A DNA stretch of 38,033 bases, from assembly GCA_002255955.1 (NCBI GenBank), contig NKIM01000042.1:1-38033 (forward strand), in the 5' to 3' direction. Source of the DNA: Burkholderiales bacterium PBB2. Lineage in GTDB: Bacteria; Pseudomonadota; Gammaproteobacteria; Burkholderiales; Burkholderiaceae_C. Of this stretch, positions 18,494-26,446 are shown piece by piece; position 1 is the first letter of the stretch, and each line of letters begins with the position of its first letter. Made by a program: the position numbers and the translations under genes. Under the pieces are notes generated by a model that saw only the letters and a list, made by a program, of their open reading frames with translations, was not told where the DNA came from and ran no database searches.

Positions 18494-19366
18494 TCAGTGG
18501 CGACGCCGTTGCAGCCAGCCCAGCAAGGTCAGCAGCCCGGCGCCCAGCAGCAGCCCCGAGCCCGGCTCCGGCACGGCGCTGATGTTGAAGTCATGGCCGC
18601 TCATCCCGGTGGTGTTGAGGCCGGGCTCCGAGGTCTGCAGGTAGTAGCGCGCGGTGTGGCCGAAATCCGCCACGACCTCGCGCGCCAGGGTGGCGCTGGA
18701 GGAGATGTCGGCGCCGGCGTAGAGCATGCCGGTGATCATCAGCTCATGCCCGACCACCGTGTTGAGGCCGATGCGGTACCAGCCGGTGGCGTCGCGCTTG
18801 GCGTCCCAGCTCAAGCTCTCGCGCAGATTGGTGCTGCGGTCGATCAGCTGCATCTGGGCCAGGCCGTTGGCACTGAGCGCGCCGCCGATCTCGAAGTTGG
18901 GGCTGCTCAGCTGGCCGTCGATCCACAGGCTCAGCTCGTAGCGCACCGGCGTGCCCACGGCCAGACCTGCGCCCTGCACGCGCACCGTGTCGGCAAAGCT
19001 CGCCTGGGCGGTGCCGAAGGAATAGCCGTAGTAATGCGGCTCCGGGATGCCGCTCGGGTAGGCCGCATGCGCAAAGGCGCGCAGCTCACCCATGCCGGCC
19101 GAGAGCGTGGCCCGGCCAAAGCCGCCGTTGCTGACCTGGGAGAACTGGTCCAGCGACTGCAGCACCCGTGCCTCGGGCCGGTCGTACCAGTTGAAATCAG
19201 CGGCATGCTGCTGGTCCTCGCGCGGCCCGGGTGAAAACAGAGAGGCCACCGTGTTGACGTTGCCGGTGATCTGGTAGTTCTGTGCCTGAGCGGGCGCGCT
19301 GAACAGCAGGGCAAGACCCAGCAGCAAGGCGGGGGCAGCCCGGGTGGGGGAAGGCAATGGCTTCAT
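18494..19366 (-). CDS. PEP-CTERM sorting domain surface protein
   Basis: 290 residues. The signal peptide spans about residues 1-29 (ALLLGLALLFSAPAQAQ). The secreted body is rich in Ser, Gly and aromatic residues. The C-terminus has the classical PEP-CTERM arrangement: VPEPGSG, a hydrophobic helix (LLLGAGLLTLLGWL) and a basic tail QRRRH. Such proteins are cleaved by an exosortase and sent to the cell surface or extracellular matrix; the exosortase gene is not in the window. The ATG at 19366 is supported by GGAG eight bases upstream. It lies downstream of, and in the same direction as, the LuxR-type regulator gene. The body belongs to no family I can name. Confidence 0.88.
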   Translation of the reverse strand: MKPLPSPTRAAPALLLGLALLFSAPAQAQNYQITGNVNTVASLFSPGPREDQQHAADFNWYDRPEARVLQSLDQFSQVSNGGFGRATLSAGMGELRAFAHAAYPSGIPEPHYYGYSFGTAQASFADTVRVQGAGLAVGTPVRYELSLWIDGQLSSPNFEIGGALSANGLAQMQLIDRSTNLRESLSWDAKRDATGWYRIGLNTVVGHELMITGMLYAGADISSSATLAREVVADFGHTARYYLQTSEPGLNTTGMSGHDFNISAVPEPGSGLLLGAGLLTLLGWLQRRRH

Positions 19367-19441
19367 GTTCGTGACTCCTTGAGGGTGGTGAATCGCGCAG
19401 GGGGCGCACTCAGCAGGAACCAACGAAGACCTGGCAGCTGA

Positions 19442-19456
19442 ACCGGACATGCCGGT
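19442..19456. promoter_or_regulatory. Inverted repeat upstream of the PEP-CTERM gene
   Basis: ACCGG, spacer ACATG, CCGGT: perfect five-base arms, 76-90 bases upstream of the PEP-CTERM start and inside the 125-base gap after the LuxR-type gene. A possible operator. The same gap holds a run of seven Gs (about 19469-19475). Confidence 0.25.
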
Positions 19457-19491
19457 CTCCACGAACTAGGGGGGGCAGGCCGGCGGCAGGA

Positions 19492-21279
19492 TCAGGCGCC
19501 GCTGTGCAGCATGCCCAAGGTGCGCGCCCGCGTCACGGCATGGCGGCGCGAGCCCGCGGCCAGCTTGCCGTACAGGCCTTTGAGGTGCCACTTCACCGTT
19601 TCGGCGCTGACGCCCAGGGCTTGCGCAATTTCCTTGTTGGAGTAGTTGCGCGCCAGCAGCTGCAGGATCTCGCCCTCCTTGGGCGTGAGGGACTCGGGGC
19701 CGGCGCTGAGCGGGCCGGGCGCCGGCGGGGTAGGTTCCACGGCCGGCCGCAAGGGCGGGGGCGCCACCGGCTCGCTGGCACGCGCGGCCAGCAGGCTGCG
19801 GTAGCCCAGCAGATGCAGCATGGTGCGTGGGTCCTTGAGCTTGAGCGCATCGCCCTGCTCGTGGGCCAGGCGGGCCAGGCGGGCGTAGGAGTAGGCCTGG
19901 GCCATCTCGTCGGCCTCGGCCCAGGCATCGGCCAGATAGGCCAGCAGGGCCGGCGGCGGCTTCCAGCCCGGGATGCTCATGCCGCGGTGCAAGGCGGTCT
20001 GGGCGAAATGGATGGTGGCACTGGGCGCGGTCATGCCGGGCGGCGGCGGCAGCTTGGCGCCGCCATGGCGGTGCACCTCGGCCAGGGCCTCGGCCAGCTC
20101 GACCGCCAGCGCCGTGTAGCCAAAGCGTTCGATCAGCGCCTGCGCCTCGCCGGCCGCAGCCAGGGCCGCCTCGGTGGCGCCCAGCTGGGCCTGGGCGCGG
20201 GCCTGGCGCACCAGGTTCAACGCCAGGTTCACATTCGACTGGGCAGCGCGGTAGAGGGCGATGGCCTCGTCCATCACCGCCACCGAGGCCGGCGCCTGGC
20301 CCAGGGACAGCAGAGTCAAGGCCAGCTCGCTGCAGGCAAAGGCCTTGATGGTGCCGGGCGGCGCCACCCGCAGCAGGGCCAGGGCTTCGTGCAGCACGGT
20401 CTGGCTTTCCTCGAAGCGGCCCAGATGGCGCAGCACCCGGCCGATCTGCGTCTGGCTGGTGCCCATCAGCACCGGCCAGCCGGTCCGCGCGGCCAGCTCG
20501 GCCGCCTGCTCGAAGCAGCTGGCGGCATTGTTCAGGTCACCAAGCTCCAGCCAGGCATTGCCGGCATTCATGGTGACGATGCAGACAAAGCGCCGCATGC
20601 CCATGCCGCGCGCCAGCTCGGCCGCGCGCAGGAACAGGCCCGCAGCGGTGGCCGGCTCGCGCAGGCACAAGGGGAAGGCCTGGGCTGCCAGCTGCCAGGC
20701 TTCGGCCGCCGGGCCGCCGGCGACCGGGGCACCGCTGGTGGCGGGCGCATGTTCATCGGCCGACTGGCTGATGCTGAACTCACTGCAGGCCACGCCGCGG
20801 GCAATGCCGGCGCGCTGGGCGTCGCCGCTGGCGGCGCAGACCGCCTCGGCCTGGCGCAAGGCCTGCAGCTCGCGGCTGCGCTCACCGCTGGCCTTGGCCA
20901 GGGCCGCCTCGACCAGCCAGCAGTCACCCACGGCCCAGGCGTAATCGGCCTCGCTCAGGCCAAGCAGGCAGGCACGCGCCCGGCGCAGCTGGGTGTGGGC
21001 CTCGTCCAAACGGCAGAAATGCACGGCAATCTCGCTGGCCGCCAGGGACAGGCGCAAGCCCAGGCGCGCGGCCAACGGCGGCGGCAGGGGCTTGCCGGCG
21101 GCCTGGGCGATGGCCAGGCGGCGCTCGCTCTCGGCGATCAGCTTGAGGGCGCGCAGGCTGTCGCGCTGGCGCAGATGCCAGGCCATCTCGGCCAGGGCTT
21201 GCAAACGGGCCAGGCCGCCGGCGTCCTCCAGCTCCTGCTCCAGCCCGGCCAACTCCTCATCGCACAGCTCGAACTTCAT
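19492..21279 (-). CDS. LuxR-family regulator with MalT-like helical repeats, no ATPase
   Basis: 595 residues. Most of the protein (about 1-480) is an all-helical array of TPR-like repeats, for example ARTGWPVLMGTSQTQIGRVL followed by HLGRFEESQTVLHEALALLR. A proline-rich linker precedes a C-terminal LuxR HTH (about 530-592: LTPKEGEILQLLARNYSNKE, AQALGVSAETVKWHLKGLYG). MalT-type regulators normally carry an N-terminal NTPase; here no Walker motif is seen, so activation by ATP-driven oligomerisation is unlikely. The ATG at 21279 is used; the frame upstream has only TTG. The gene is divergent from the secreted-protein operon at 21579 and precedes a PEP-CTERM gene, so control of surface proteins is plausible. 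Confidence 0.85.
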   Translation of the reverse strand: MKFELCDEELAGLEQELEDAGGLARLQALAEMAWHLRQRDSLRALKLIAESERRLAIAQAAGKPLPPPLAARLGLRLSLAASEIAVHFCRLDEAHTQLRRARACLLGLSEADYAWAVGDCWLVEAALAKASGERSRELQALRQAEAVCAASGDAQRAGIARGVACSEFSISQSADEHAPATSGAPVAGGPAAEAWQLAAQAFPLCLREPATAAGLFLRAAELARGMGMRRFVCIVTMNAGNAWLELGDLNNAASCFEQAAELAARTGWPVLMGTSQTQIGRVLRHLGRFEESQTVLHEALALLRVAPPGTIKAFACSELALTLLSLGQAPASVAVMDEAIALYRAAQSNVNLALNLVRQARAQAQLGATEAALAAAGEAQALIERFGYTALAVELAEALAEVHRHGGAKLPPPPGMTAPSATIHFAQTALHRGMSIPGWKPPPALLAYLADAWAEADEMAQAYSYARLARLAHEQGDALKLKDPRTMLHLLGYRSLLAARASEPVAPPPLRPAVEPTPPAPGPLSAGPESLTPKEGEILQLLARNYSNKEIAQALGVSAETVKWHLKGLYGKLAAGSRRHAVTRARTLGMLHSGA

Positions 21280-21578
21280 GGCCAAAGTCTAGGGGCAGCC
21301 CCGGGTCTGCCGCCTCAGGCAAAGCCCCCACCCATGGGGTCCGGCCGGGCCTCCAAAACCCTTGGGGTCAGCCCCAGTCCGCCCCGTGCTGCATCACTTT
21401 GCACCAGAGCGGTGCCCGGCACGCCCACGAGGGCTCAGGTTTTCCCGGGTGGGCCGTGGCCACCCCACCACCCGCGGCGGGGGGGGTGGGGCCCGACCCC
21501 GCTGGCTAAGGTGCGGGCATGCACTGGGCCGGCCCGGCCCACCCTGGCATACACCGAACCGCAACGGAGGATTCCCCC
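21280..21578. promoter_or_regulatory. Divergent intergenic region, LuxR-type gene / secreted-protein operon
   Basis: 299 bases without a gene. Visible elements are TGGGG-TCAG-CCCCA (21363-21376), TGCACC-AGAGC-GGTGCC (21400-21416), which resembles the NtrC site TGCACC-N5-GGTGCA, and a C/G-rich fold-back around 21465-21495 that contains a run of eight Gs (about 21479-21486). I found no convincing sigma-70 or sigma-54 core promoter. Confidence 0.4.
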
Positions 21579-22226
21579 ATGAACCACAGCCCCCTGGCCG
21601 GGAGCGCGCGCCTTGGCGCCGGCCTGGCCCTGATTGCTGGCTTGACCCTGCTGCTGCCGCAAGCGGCCCAGGCCACCCAGCTGCCGAACCAGAACCTGGC
21701 CCAGCTGATCGGCCGCGCCGACCTGATCGTCAGCGGCCAGGTCACGGCCCTGAAAGACGGCATCCAGGACGGCCTGCCCTACACCGAGATCACGCTCAAG
21801 GTCAGCAGCAGCGCCAAGAAGACCCTGGCGCCGCAAAGCGCCTACACCTTCCGCCAGTACGGCCTGCTGCGCGCCCGCAAGATGGACGACGGCCGCTACC
21901 TGCTGCCGGCCAAGATCGAAGGCATGCCGAACTGGCAGGTGGGCGAGAAGGTCATGGCCTTCATGAACAAGCCGGCCGCCCGCTCGGGCTTCAGCACCCC
22001 CGTGGGCCTGGCCCAGGGCAAGCTGACCATCAATGGCAACAAGGCCACCAACGGCTTCAACAACGTCGGCCTGTTCGATGGCCTGGAAGTGACGCCGGGT
22101 CTGCTGCGCCGCAACGAGGCCCGCATGCTGGAAAACCGCGCCGGCGGCGTGGACCTGAACACCTTGCAAGGTCTGGTGCAACGCACCGTCAAGAACAACT
22201 GGCTGGCCACGGGAGCGATGCGCTGA
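21579..22226 (+). CDS. Secreted protein of unknown function
   Basis: 215 residues. The signal peptide spans about residues 1-32 (LGAGLALIAGLTLLLPQAAQA). The mature part has a beta-rich pattern beginning LAQLIGRADLIVSGQVTALK, then YTEITLKVSSSAKK and YLLPAKIEGMPNWQVGEKVM. This resembles small secreted domains with an 'ADLIVxGxV' opening that occur next to secreted proteases, but I cannot name a family. GGAGG seven bases upstream fixes the ATG at 21579. Its stop overlaps the start of the large protease gene by one base (TGATG), so the two are co-translated and probably work together. Confidence 0.75.
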   Translation: MNHSPLAGSARLGAGLALIAGLTLLLPQAAQATQLPNQNLAQLIGRADLIVSGQVTALKDGIQDGLPYTEITLKVSSSAKKTLAPQSAYTFRQYGLLRARKMDDGRYLLPAKIEGMPNWQVGEKVMAFMNKPAARSGFSTPVGLAQGKLTINGNKATNGFNNVGLFDGLEVTPGLLRRNEARMLENRAGGVDLNTLQGLVQRTVKNNWLATGAMR

Positions 22227-24832
22227 TGAACACCTTCTTCACCCACCCCAAACGAAATCCGCTGCGCCGCACGGTGCTCGCGGCACTTGTGCTGCTGGCC
22301 GCCAGCAGCCAGGCCGCCGGCCCGCTTTACCTGAACGACAAGCCCGGTGACCCGCAGCCCCTGCGCTGGGACACGACGCAAGGCCCGATCAAGGTCTACA
22401 CCGATGTCGGCGTGTTCACCCGCAAGAACGACGGCAGCATCTTCCTGAGCGCCGAGCAGGCCAATGCCATCACCGCCTTTGCGCTGCAGCAGTGGAGTTC
22501 GGTGGCCACCTCGACCTGGCGCGCCCAGACCGACCCGGCGCAGTTCACCCCCTTCACCGCCGTGCCCAGCATCGGCCGCGATGTCAATGATGCCGCCAGC
22601 GCCCAGCTGGTCTACGGCCAGTACAACCAGGGCGGCTTCTACGTCATCTACGACGATGACGGCCGGGTGCTGGAAGACTTCTTCGGCGTGCCGCGCGACC
22701 AGGTGCTGGGCATCGCCATGCCCGAGATCGCCGAAGACCGCGACGGCGACGGCTACCCCGAGACCATCGTCAAGGCCACGGCCTTGATGAACGGCTGGAT
22801 GGTCAGCCACGAGAACCCGCCCATCGGCCAGCGCTCGGCACCACCGGCGGACGTCAAGGGCGCGCGTTATGCCGGCGTCTTCACCCACGAGTTCGGCCAC
22901 GCCATCAACCTCTCGCATTCGCAGGTCAATGGCCAGCTCGCCTTCATGAGCCAGCCCAGCTACAACCGCGACCTCTACCCCGGCGTGCCCGGCTGCGTGG
23001 CCCCGGTGCACCACTGGCTGAACGGCCCGGCCGCCAGCCACATCGACCCCAAGCAGGTCGAGACCATGTTCCCCTTCATCGACCCGCAGAACGTGGCCAA
23101 GGGCCGCTCGATCGGCCAGGAGATGAGCACGGTGGACCGGCCCGACGACATCGCCGGCATCTCCAACCTCTACCCCACGGCCGACTACCTGGCGCGCACC
23201 GGCTCCATCGCCGGCAGCCTGCTGCTCAAGGACGGCAAGACCGGCTACAGCGGCATCAATGTGGTGGCACGCAATGTGCGCGACCCGCTGGGCGACGCGG
23301 TCTCGGCCATGTCGGGTGACCAGAGCCAGGGCAAGTTGGGCCCGGACGGGCGCTTCCGCATCAACAACCTGAAGCCGGGCGAGCGCTACCAGCTCTACAT
23401 CGAGGAGATCAGCGGCGGTGGCTACCCGACCCGGCCGGCCATGCTGCTCTCGCAGGCCGAATACTGGAACGCCGGCGAGAGCCACGACCCGGCACTGGAC
23501 ACGCCCTGCAAGGCCAGTGCCATCGAGGTGCAGGCTGGCCAGGTCGCCCAGGCCGACATAGTTTTCAACGGCCACCGCGACGGCGTGCAGTACGACTTCA
23601 TCGGCGGCGTGTTCCTGAGCAGCCTCTCAGAAGACGGCCAGCGCGCCGGCGGCGGCTACGGCTTCGGCTATCCGCTGTTCTGGGACGCGCAGAACGGCAT
23701 CCAGCTCTTCCCCGACAGCCTGGACCTGCTCGCCTCCTCGCGCAGCAACCTCTCGGCCGATGGCCGCAAGATGCTGGTGGAAGCCAATTTCGACGGCATC
23801 GTCCACACCGACCCGGATGGCTACAGCTACACCATCAAACAGATGGCGCTGTGGGACTTCGACACCGGCCAGGCCAGCCCCATGGGTGCGCTCAGCGATG
23901 AGTGCGGCCTGGGCGGCGCCGCCGGCGTGACCAGCAGCTACGGCTTCGGCATGAACGCTGCGGGCACGGCCGCCGTGGGCTACAGCGGCCACAAGAATGC
24001 CGACGGCAGCTGCGTCACCTACGACTGGAACACCGACCTCGGCCTGCAAGTCGTGCCCTACCGCTGGACAGCGGCCGGCGGCGGCCAAGCCCTGAAGCTG
24101 GACGGCCTGGACCTGCGCGGCCTGCCCTGGATGCGCGCCGACGCCATCTCCGGCGACGGCCGCGTGGTGGTGGGCACGGCCAACTACGACCGCGCCATCG
24201 CCTGGGTGGGCGACGCCAACCCGGTGGACCTGACCGCGCTGACAGGTTCGATCAGCGCGGACGCGGTCAACTACGACGGCAGCCGCGTGCCCCTGGCCAC
24301 CGCGCAAGGCATGGTGATGTGGAACGCGCTCAAAGGCACCGGCCCCGATGCCTTCACGCCGCGCAGCAGCCCCAAGTACTGCATCGACATGCCCTTCATC
24401 AGCTGGGATGGCATCGACCACTGCGCGGTCGAAGGCGCAGCCTGGGTGGAGGCCAATGCCGGCACGCCGCCGCTCAACATCAGCGCCATCAGCGATGACG
24501 GACGCGTGGTGCTGGCCCGGGCCGGGGACTTCTTCACCATGTTCGCCGGCTTCATGTGGGTGGAAGACATCGGCTGGATCGGCCTGAACGACTTCCTGAA
24601 GAAGCAAGGCGTGGTCGAGGCCGAGAAGTACGGCCTGGAGAACCCCATCGCCCTGAGCGGCAAGGGTCAGGTCTTGATGGGCGGCATGACCGGCGTGCAG
24701 GCCACCTGGCGCATCGACCTGAGCACGGCCTACGTCTGCCGCGCCGGCCAGTCGCTGCCGACCCGCTTCCCCGATGAGTTCCGCGACCAGGTCAAGGCCG
24801 GCGCACGCATGGGCCGCTGCGAAAAGCTATGA
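22226..24832 (+). CDS. Secreted metzincin-like zinc metalloprotease with HAF-like repeats
   Basis: 868 residues. A signal peptide (about 1-31) precedes a protease domain with HEFGHAINLSH, the metzincin zinc site HExxHxxxxxH (H221, E222, H225, H231), and a downstream Met in EMSTVDRPDDIAGISNLYP (M300) as a Met-turn candidate. Acidic DRDGDGYPE (171-179) could bind calcium. A short carboxypeptidase-regulatory-like beta domain follows (about 326-400). The second half has repeats of the type 'ISGDGRVVVG' and 'ISDDGRVVLA' with W-rich spacers, like the extracellular HAF-repeat family. No PEP-CTERM tail is seen. The start overlaps the previous stop. It probably degrades extracellular protein; the substrate is unknown. 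Confidence 0.85.
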   Translation: MNTFFTHPKRNPLRRTVLAALVLLAASSQAAGPLYLNDKPGDPQPLRWDTTQGPIKVYTDVGVFTRKNDGSIFLSAEQANAITAFALQQWSSVATSTWRAQTDPAQFTPFTAVPSIGRDVNDAASAQLVYGQYNQGGFYVIYDDDGRVLEDFFGVPRDQVLGIAMPEIAEDRDGDGYPETIVKATALMNGWMVSHENPPIGQRSAPPADVKGARYAGVFTHEFGHAINLSHSQVNGQLAFMSQPSYNRDLYPGVPGCVAPVHHWLNGPAASHIDPKQVETMFPFIDPQNVAKGRSIGQEMSTVDRPDDIAGISNLYPTADYLARTGSIAGSLLLKDGKTGYSGINVVARNVRDPLGDAVSAMSGDQSQGKLGPDGRFRINNLKPGERYQLYIEEISGGGYPTRPAMLLSQAEYWNAGESHDPALDTPCKASAIEVQAGQVAQADIVFNGHRDGVQYDFIGGVFLSSLSEDGQRAGGGYGFGYPLFWDAQNGIQLFPDSLDLLASSRSNLSADGRKMLVEANFDGIVHTDPDGYSYTIKQMALWDFDTGQASPMGALSDECGLGGAAGVTSSYGFGMNAAGTAAVGYSGHKNADGSCVTYDWNTDLGLQVVPYRWTAAGGGQALKLDGLDLRGLPWMRADAISGDGRVVVGTANYDRAIAWVGDANPVDLTALTGSISADAVNYDGSRVPLATAQGMVMWNALKGTGPDAFTPRSSPKYCIDMPFISWDGIDHCAVEGAAWVEANAGTPPLNISAISDDGRVVLARAGDFFTMFAGFMWVEDIGWIGLNDFLKKQGVVEAEKYGLENPIALSGKGQVLMGGMTGVQATWRIDLSTAYVCRAGQSLPTRFPDEFRDQVKAGARMGRCEKL

Positions 24833-24895
24833 GCCGCTTTGATCCCGCGCGCCGCCCACCTCTCCACACATGAAACCAACCAGGCAGATCTACGC

Positions 24896-25612
24896 ATGAA
24901 TCTCTTTGCTTCCACACGCCTCGCCGCCCCGGCCCTGGCCTGCGCCGCCCTGCTGTGCAGCGCCCTGCCCGCCCAGGCGGACATGAGCTTCTACAGCTCG
25001 CAAGCCGCCTTCAACGCCGCCATCTCGGCACCGGTCACGGACAGCTTCAATGACCTCTTCTGGGCCCAGGGCCCGAATGCGCTGTACCGCGAACCCGGCG
25101 GCGGCTACAGCTATGTGGTCAATGCGCTGAAGTTCGACGGCAGCGACTACTCGAGCTTCTACAACGCTGGCAGCGACGACGATGTCTGGCTGTCCACCGA
25201 CCAGGCCACCGACGTCATCAGCTTTGACTTCACCGGCGGCGACAAGGTCTACGGCGTCGGTGGTTTCTTCTTCGGCTCCGACATGCTGGGCGCCTTCCAG
25301 CCGGGGCAGAGCATCAAGCTCAATGCCCTGGATGCCGACGGCGTGGAGCAGGTGGTGATCATCGAGAACGCCCAGCCCGGCAGCTTCTACGGTTTTGCCT
25401 CGACCAGCCTGATCCGCTACTTTGAGATCAGCGCCGTGCAACCGGCGGACGGCCTGACCTGGGTGGCCGCCAACGATTTGGTGCTGGGCACCGTGGCCGC
25501 CGTGCCGGAACCGAGCAGCAGCGCCTTGCTGCTGGGCGGGCTGGGGCTGCTGGCCTGGGGCGCTACCCGACGCTCGGCCGAGAACAAGGACATGGCCACA
25601 CCCAAGGGCTGA
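24896..25612 (+). CDS. PEP-CTERM sorting domain protein
   Basis: 238 residues. The signal peptide spans about residues 1-29 (LACAALLCSALPAQAD). The body is beta-rich, starting FYSSQAAFNAAISAPVTDSF and containing DFTGGDKVYGVGGFFFGSD, a layout common in PEP-CTERM surface proteins. The C-terminus reads VPEPSSSALLLGGLGLLAWG, followed by ATRR and a longer than usual tail of 13 more residues. It follows the metalloprotease gene after 63 bases in the same direction and may share its transcript. The ATG at 24896 starts the signal peptide; the ribosome binding site is weak. Surface or matrix location is expected after exosortase processing. Confidence 0.86.
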   Translation: MNLFASTRLAAPALACAALLCSALPAQADMSFYSSQAAFNAAISAPVTDSFNDLFWAQGPNALYREPGGGYSYVVNALKFDGSDYSSFYNAGSDDDVWLSTDQATDVISFDFTGGDKVYGVGGFFFGSDMLGAFQPGQSIKLNALDADGVEQVVIIENAQPGSFYGFASTSLIRYFEISAVQPADGLTWVAANDLVLGTVAAVPEPSSSALLLGGLGLLAWGATRRSAENKDMATPKG

Positions 25613-25656
25613 GCACCGCCGCGAAAACCGCAAAACTGACAAGTCCTTGCCACCGA

Positions 25657-25672
25657 GTCTGCGCAGGCAGAC
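25657..25672 (+). terminator. Hairpin downstream of the PEP-CTERM gene
   Basis: GTCTGC, loop GCAG, GCAGAC: a perfect six-base stem about 45 bases after the stop, without a T-run. A weak terminator candidate. Confidence 0.3.
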
Positions 25673-25735
25673 CCCGATGGAATGAGAGCTTTGAGGCCGC
25701 CTGAACCTGCGTGAACAAGCGCACGGCTGGCGGCC

Positions 25736-25773
25736 TTATCATTTGATAAAGCTGGTTTTTATCATTTTGATTA
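25736..25773. promoter_or_regulatory. Paired TTATCA/TGAT elements upstream of cheW
   Basis: TTATCA-TT-TGATAA (25736-25749) is a perfect six-base inverted repeat. A second, imperfect copy, TTATCA-TTT-TGATTA, lies at 25759-25773. The block is AT-rich within GC-rich surroundings and lies 40-80 bases before the cheW start. The word TTATCATTTG also occurs in the divergent signalling control region at 14174. It is a candidate operator or upstream promoter element. Confidence 0.45.
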
Positions 25774-25814
25774 TTTAAAGTGGAGGCCTGTACTGACCCA
25801 CCAAGGACTTCGAC

Positions 25815-26363
25815 ATGAGCGCGCTTCAAGTGATCCCTGAGACCAGCAGCCACACGCTGACCCCGATGCAAGAGCATCTGGACCGTGGCCGCAGCCAGGA
25901 GTTCTTGAGCTGCCAGCTGGGCGGCGTGTCCTACGGCATCCCGCTGCGCTGCGTGCAGGAAATCCGCTCCTACGAGGCGCCCACCCAGATCGCCAACGCA
26001 CCCGCCTGGGTCAAGGGCATCGTCGATCTGCGCGGCGTGATCGTGCCCATCGTGGACCTGCGCATGAGCTTCGGCCTCAGCCCGGTGAACTATGACGCCC
26101 TGACCGTGACCGTGGTGCTGCAGCTGCGCGAGCGCGTGATCGGCGTGGTGGTCGATTCGGTCAGCGATGTGCTGGCCCTGAGCGCCGCACAGATCAAGCC
26201 CGCCCCGAGCTTCAGCCATGCGCTGGATGCCAGCTACATCGCCGGCATCGGCACGCCGGATGCCGAGGACACCCAGCGCATGCTGCTGCTGCTGGACATC
26301 GAGCGCCTGCTCGGCGGTGCCGCCATGGGCCTGCTGCCGGCCGAACTGCTGCCGCTGAACTGA
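25815..26363 (+). CDS. cheW: Chemotaxis coupling protein CheW
   Basis: 182 residues. After about 25 variable residues the CheW fold begins ([59 protein letters not shown]). It contains the conserved [14 protein letters not shown] stretch and [13 protein letters not shown]. CheW links receptors to the CheA kinase. AAGGA about eight bases upstream supports the start. The MCP gene follows after 83 bases in the same direction. No cheA, cheY, cheR or cheB is in the window, so this is an accessory receptor-coupler pair whose kinase must be encoded elsewhere. Confidence 0.93.
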   Translation: MSALQVIPETSSHTLTPMQEHLDRGRSQEFLSCQLGGVSYGIPLRCVQEIRSYEAPTQIANAPAWVKGIVDLRGVIVPIVDLRMSFGLSPVNYDALTVTVVLQLRERVIGVVVDSVSDVLALSAAQIKPAPSFSHALDASYIAGIGTPDAEDTQRMLLLLDIERLLGGAAMGLLPAELLPLN

Positions 26364-26446
26364 GCCATGAACACCCTTCGCTCGATGCCCGCGCCCACAA
26401 ACCGCGCCTGCACCCTCGTCCACTGCCACCACGCCGGAGACTCGCC

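Noticed and set aside
16374-18644. Long plus-strand frames opposite the Ser/Thr kinase
   Set aside because: Shadow frames rich in Gln, Arg, Ala and Gly, without recognisable domains.
21362-22225. In-frame upstream extension of the metalloprotease reading frame
   Set aside because: It covers the small secreted-protein gene in another frame. The protease signal peptide begins at 22226 and the extension looks like out-of-frame translation.
25771-25795. Flagellar sigma-28 promoter before cheW (TAAAGTGG)
   Set aside because: The first half resembles TAAAGTTT, but no GCCGATAA-like second half follows at the required distance.
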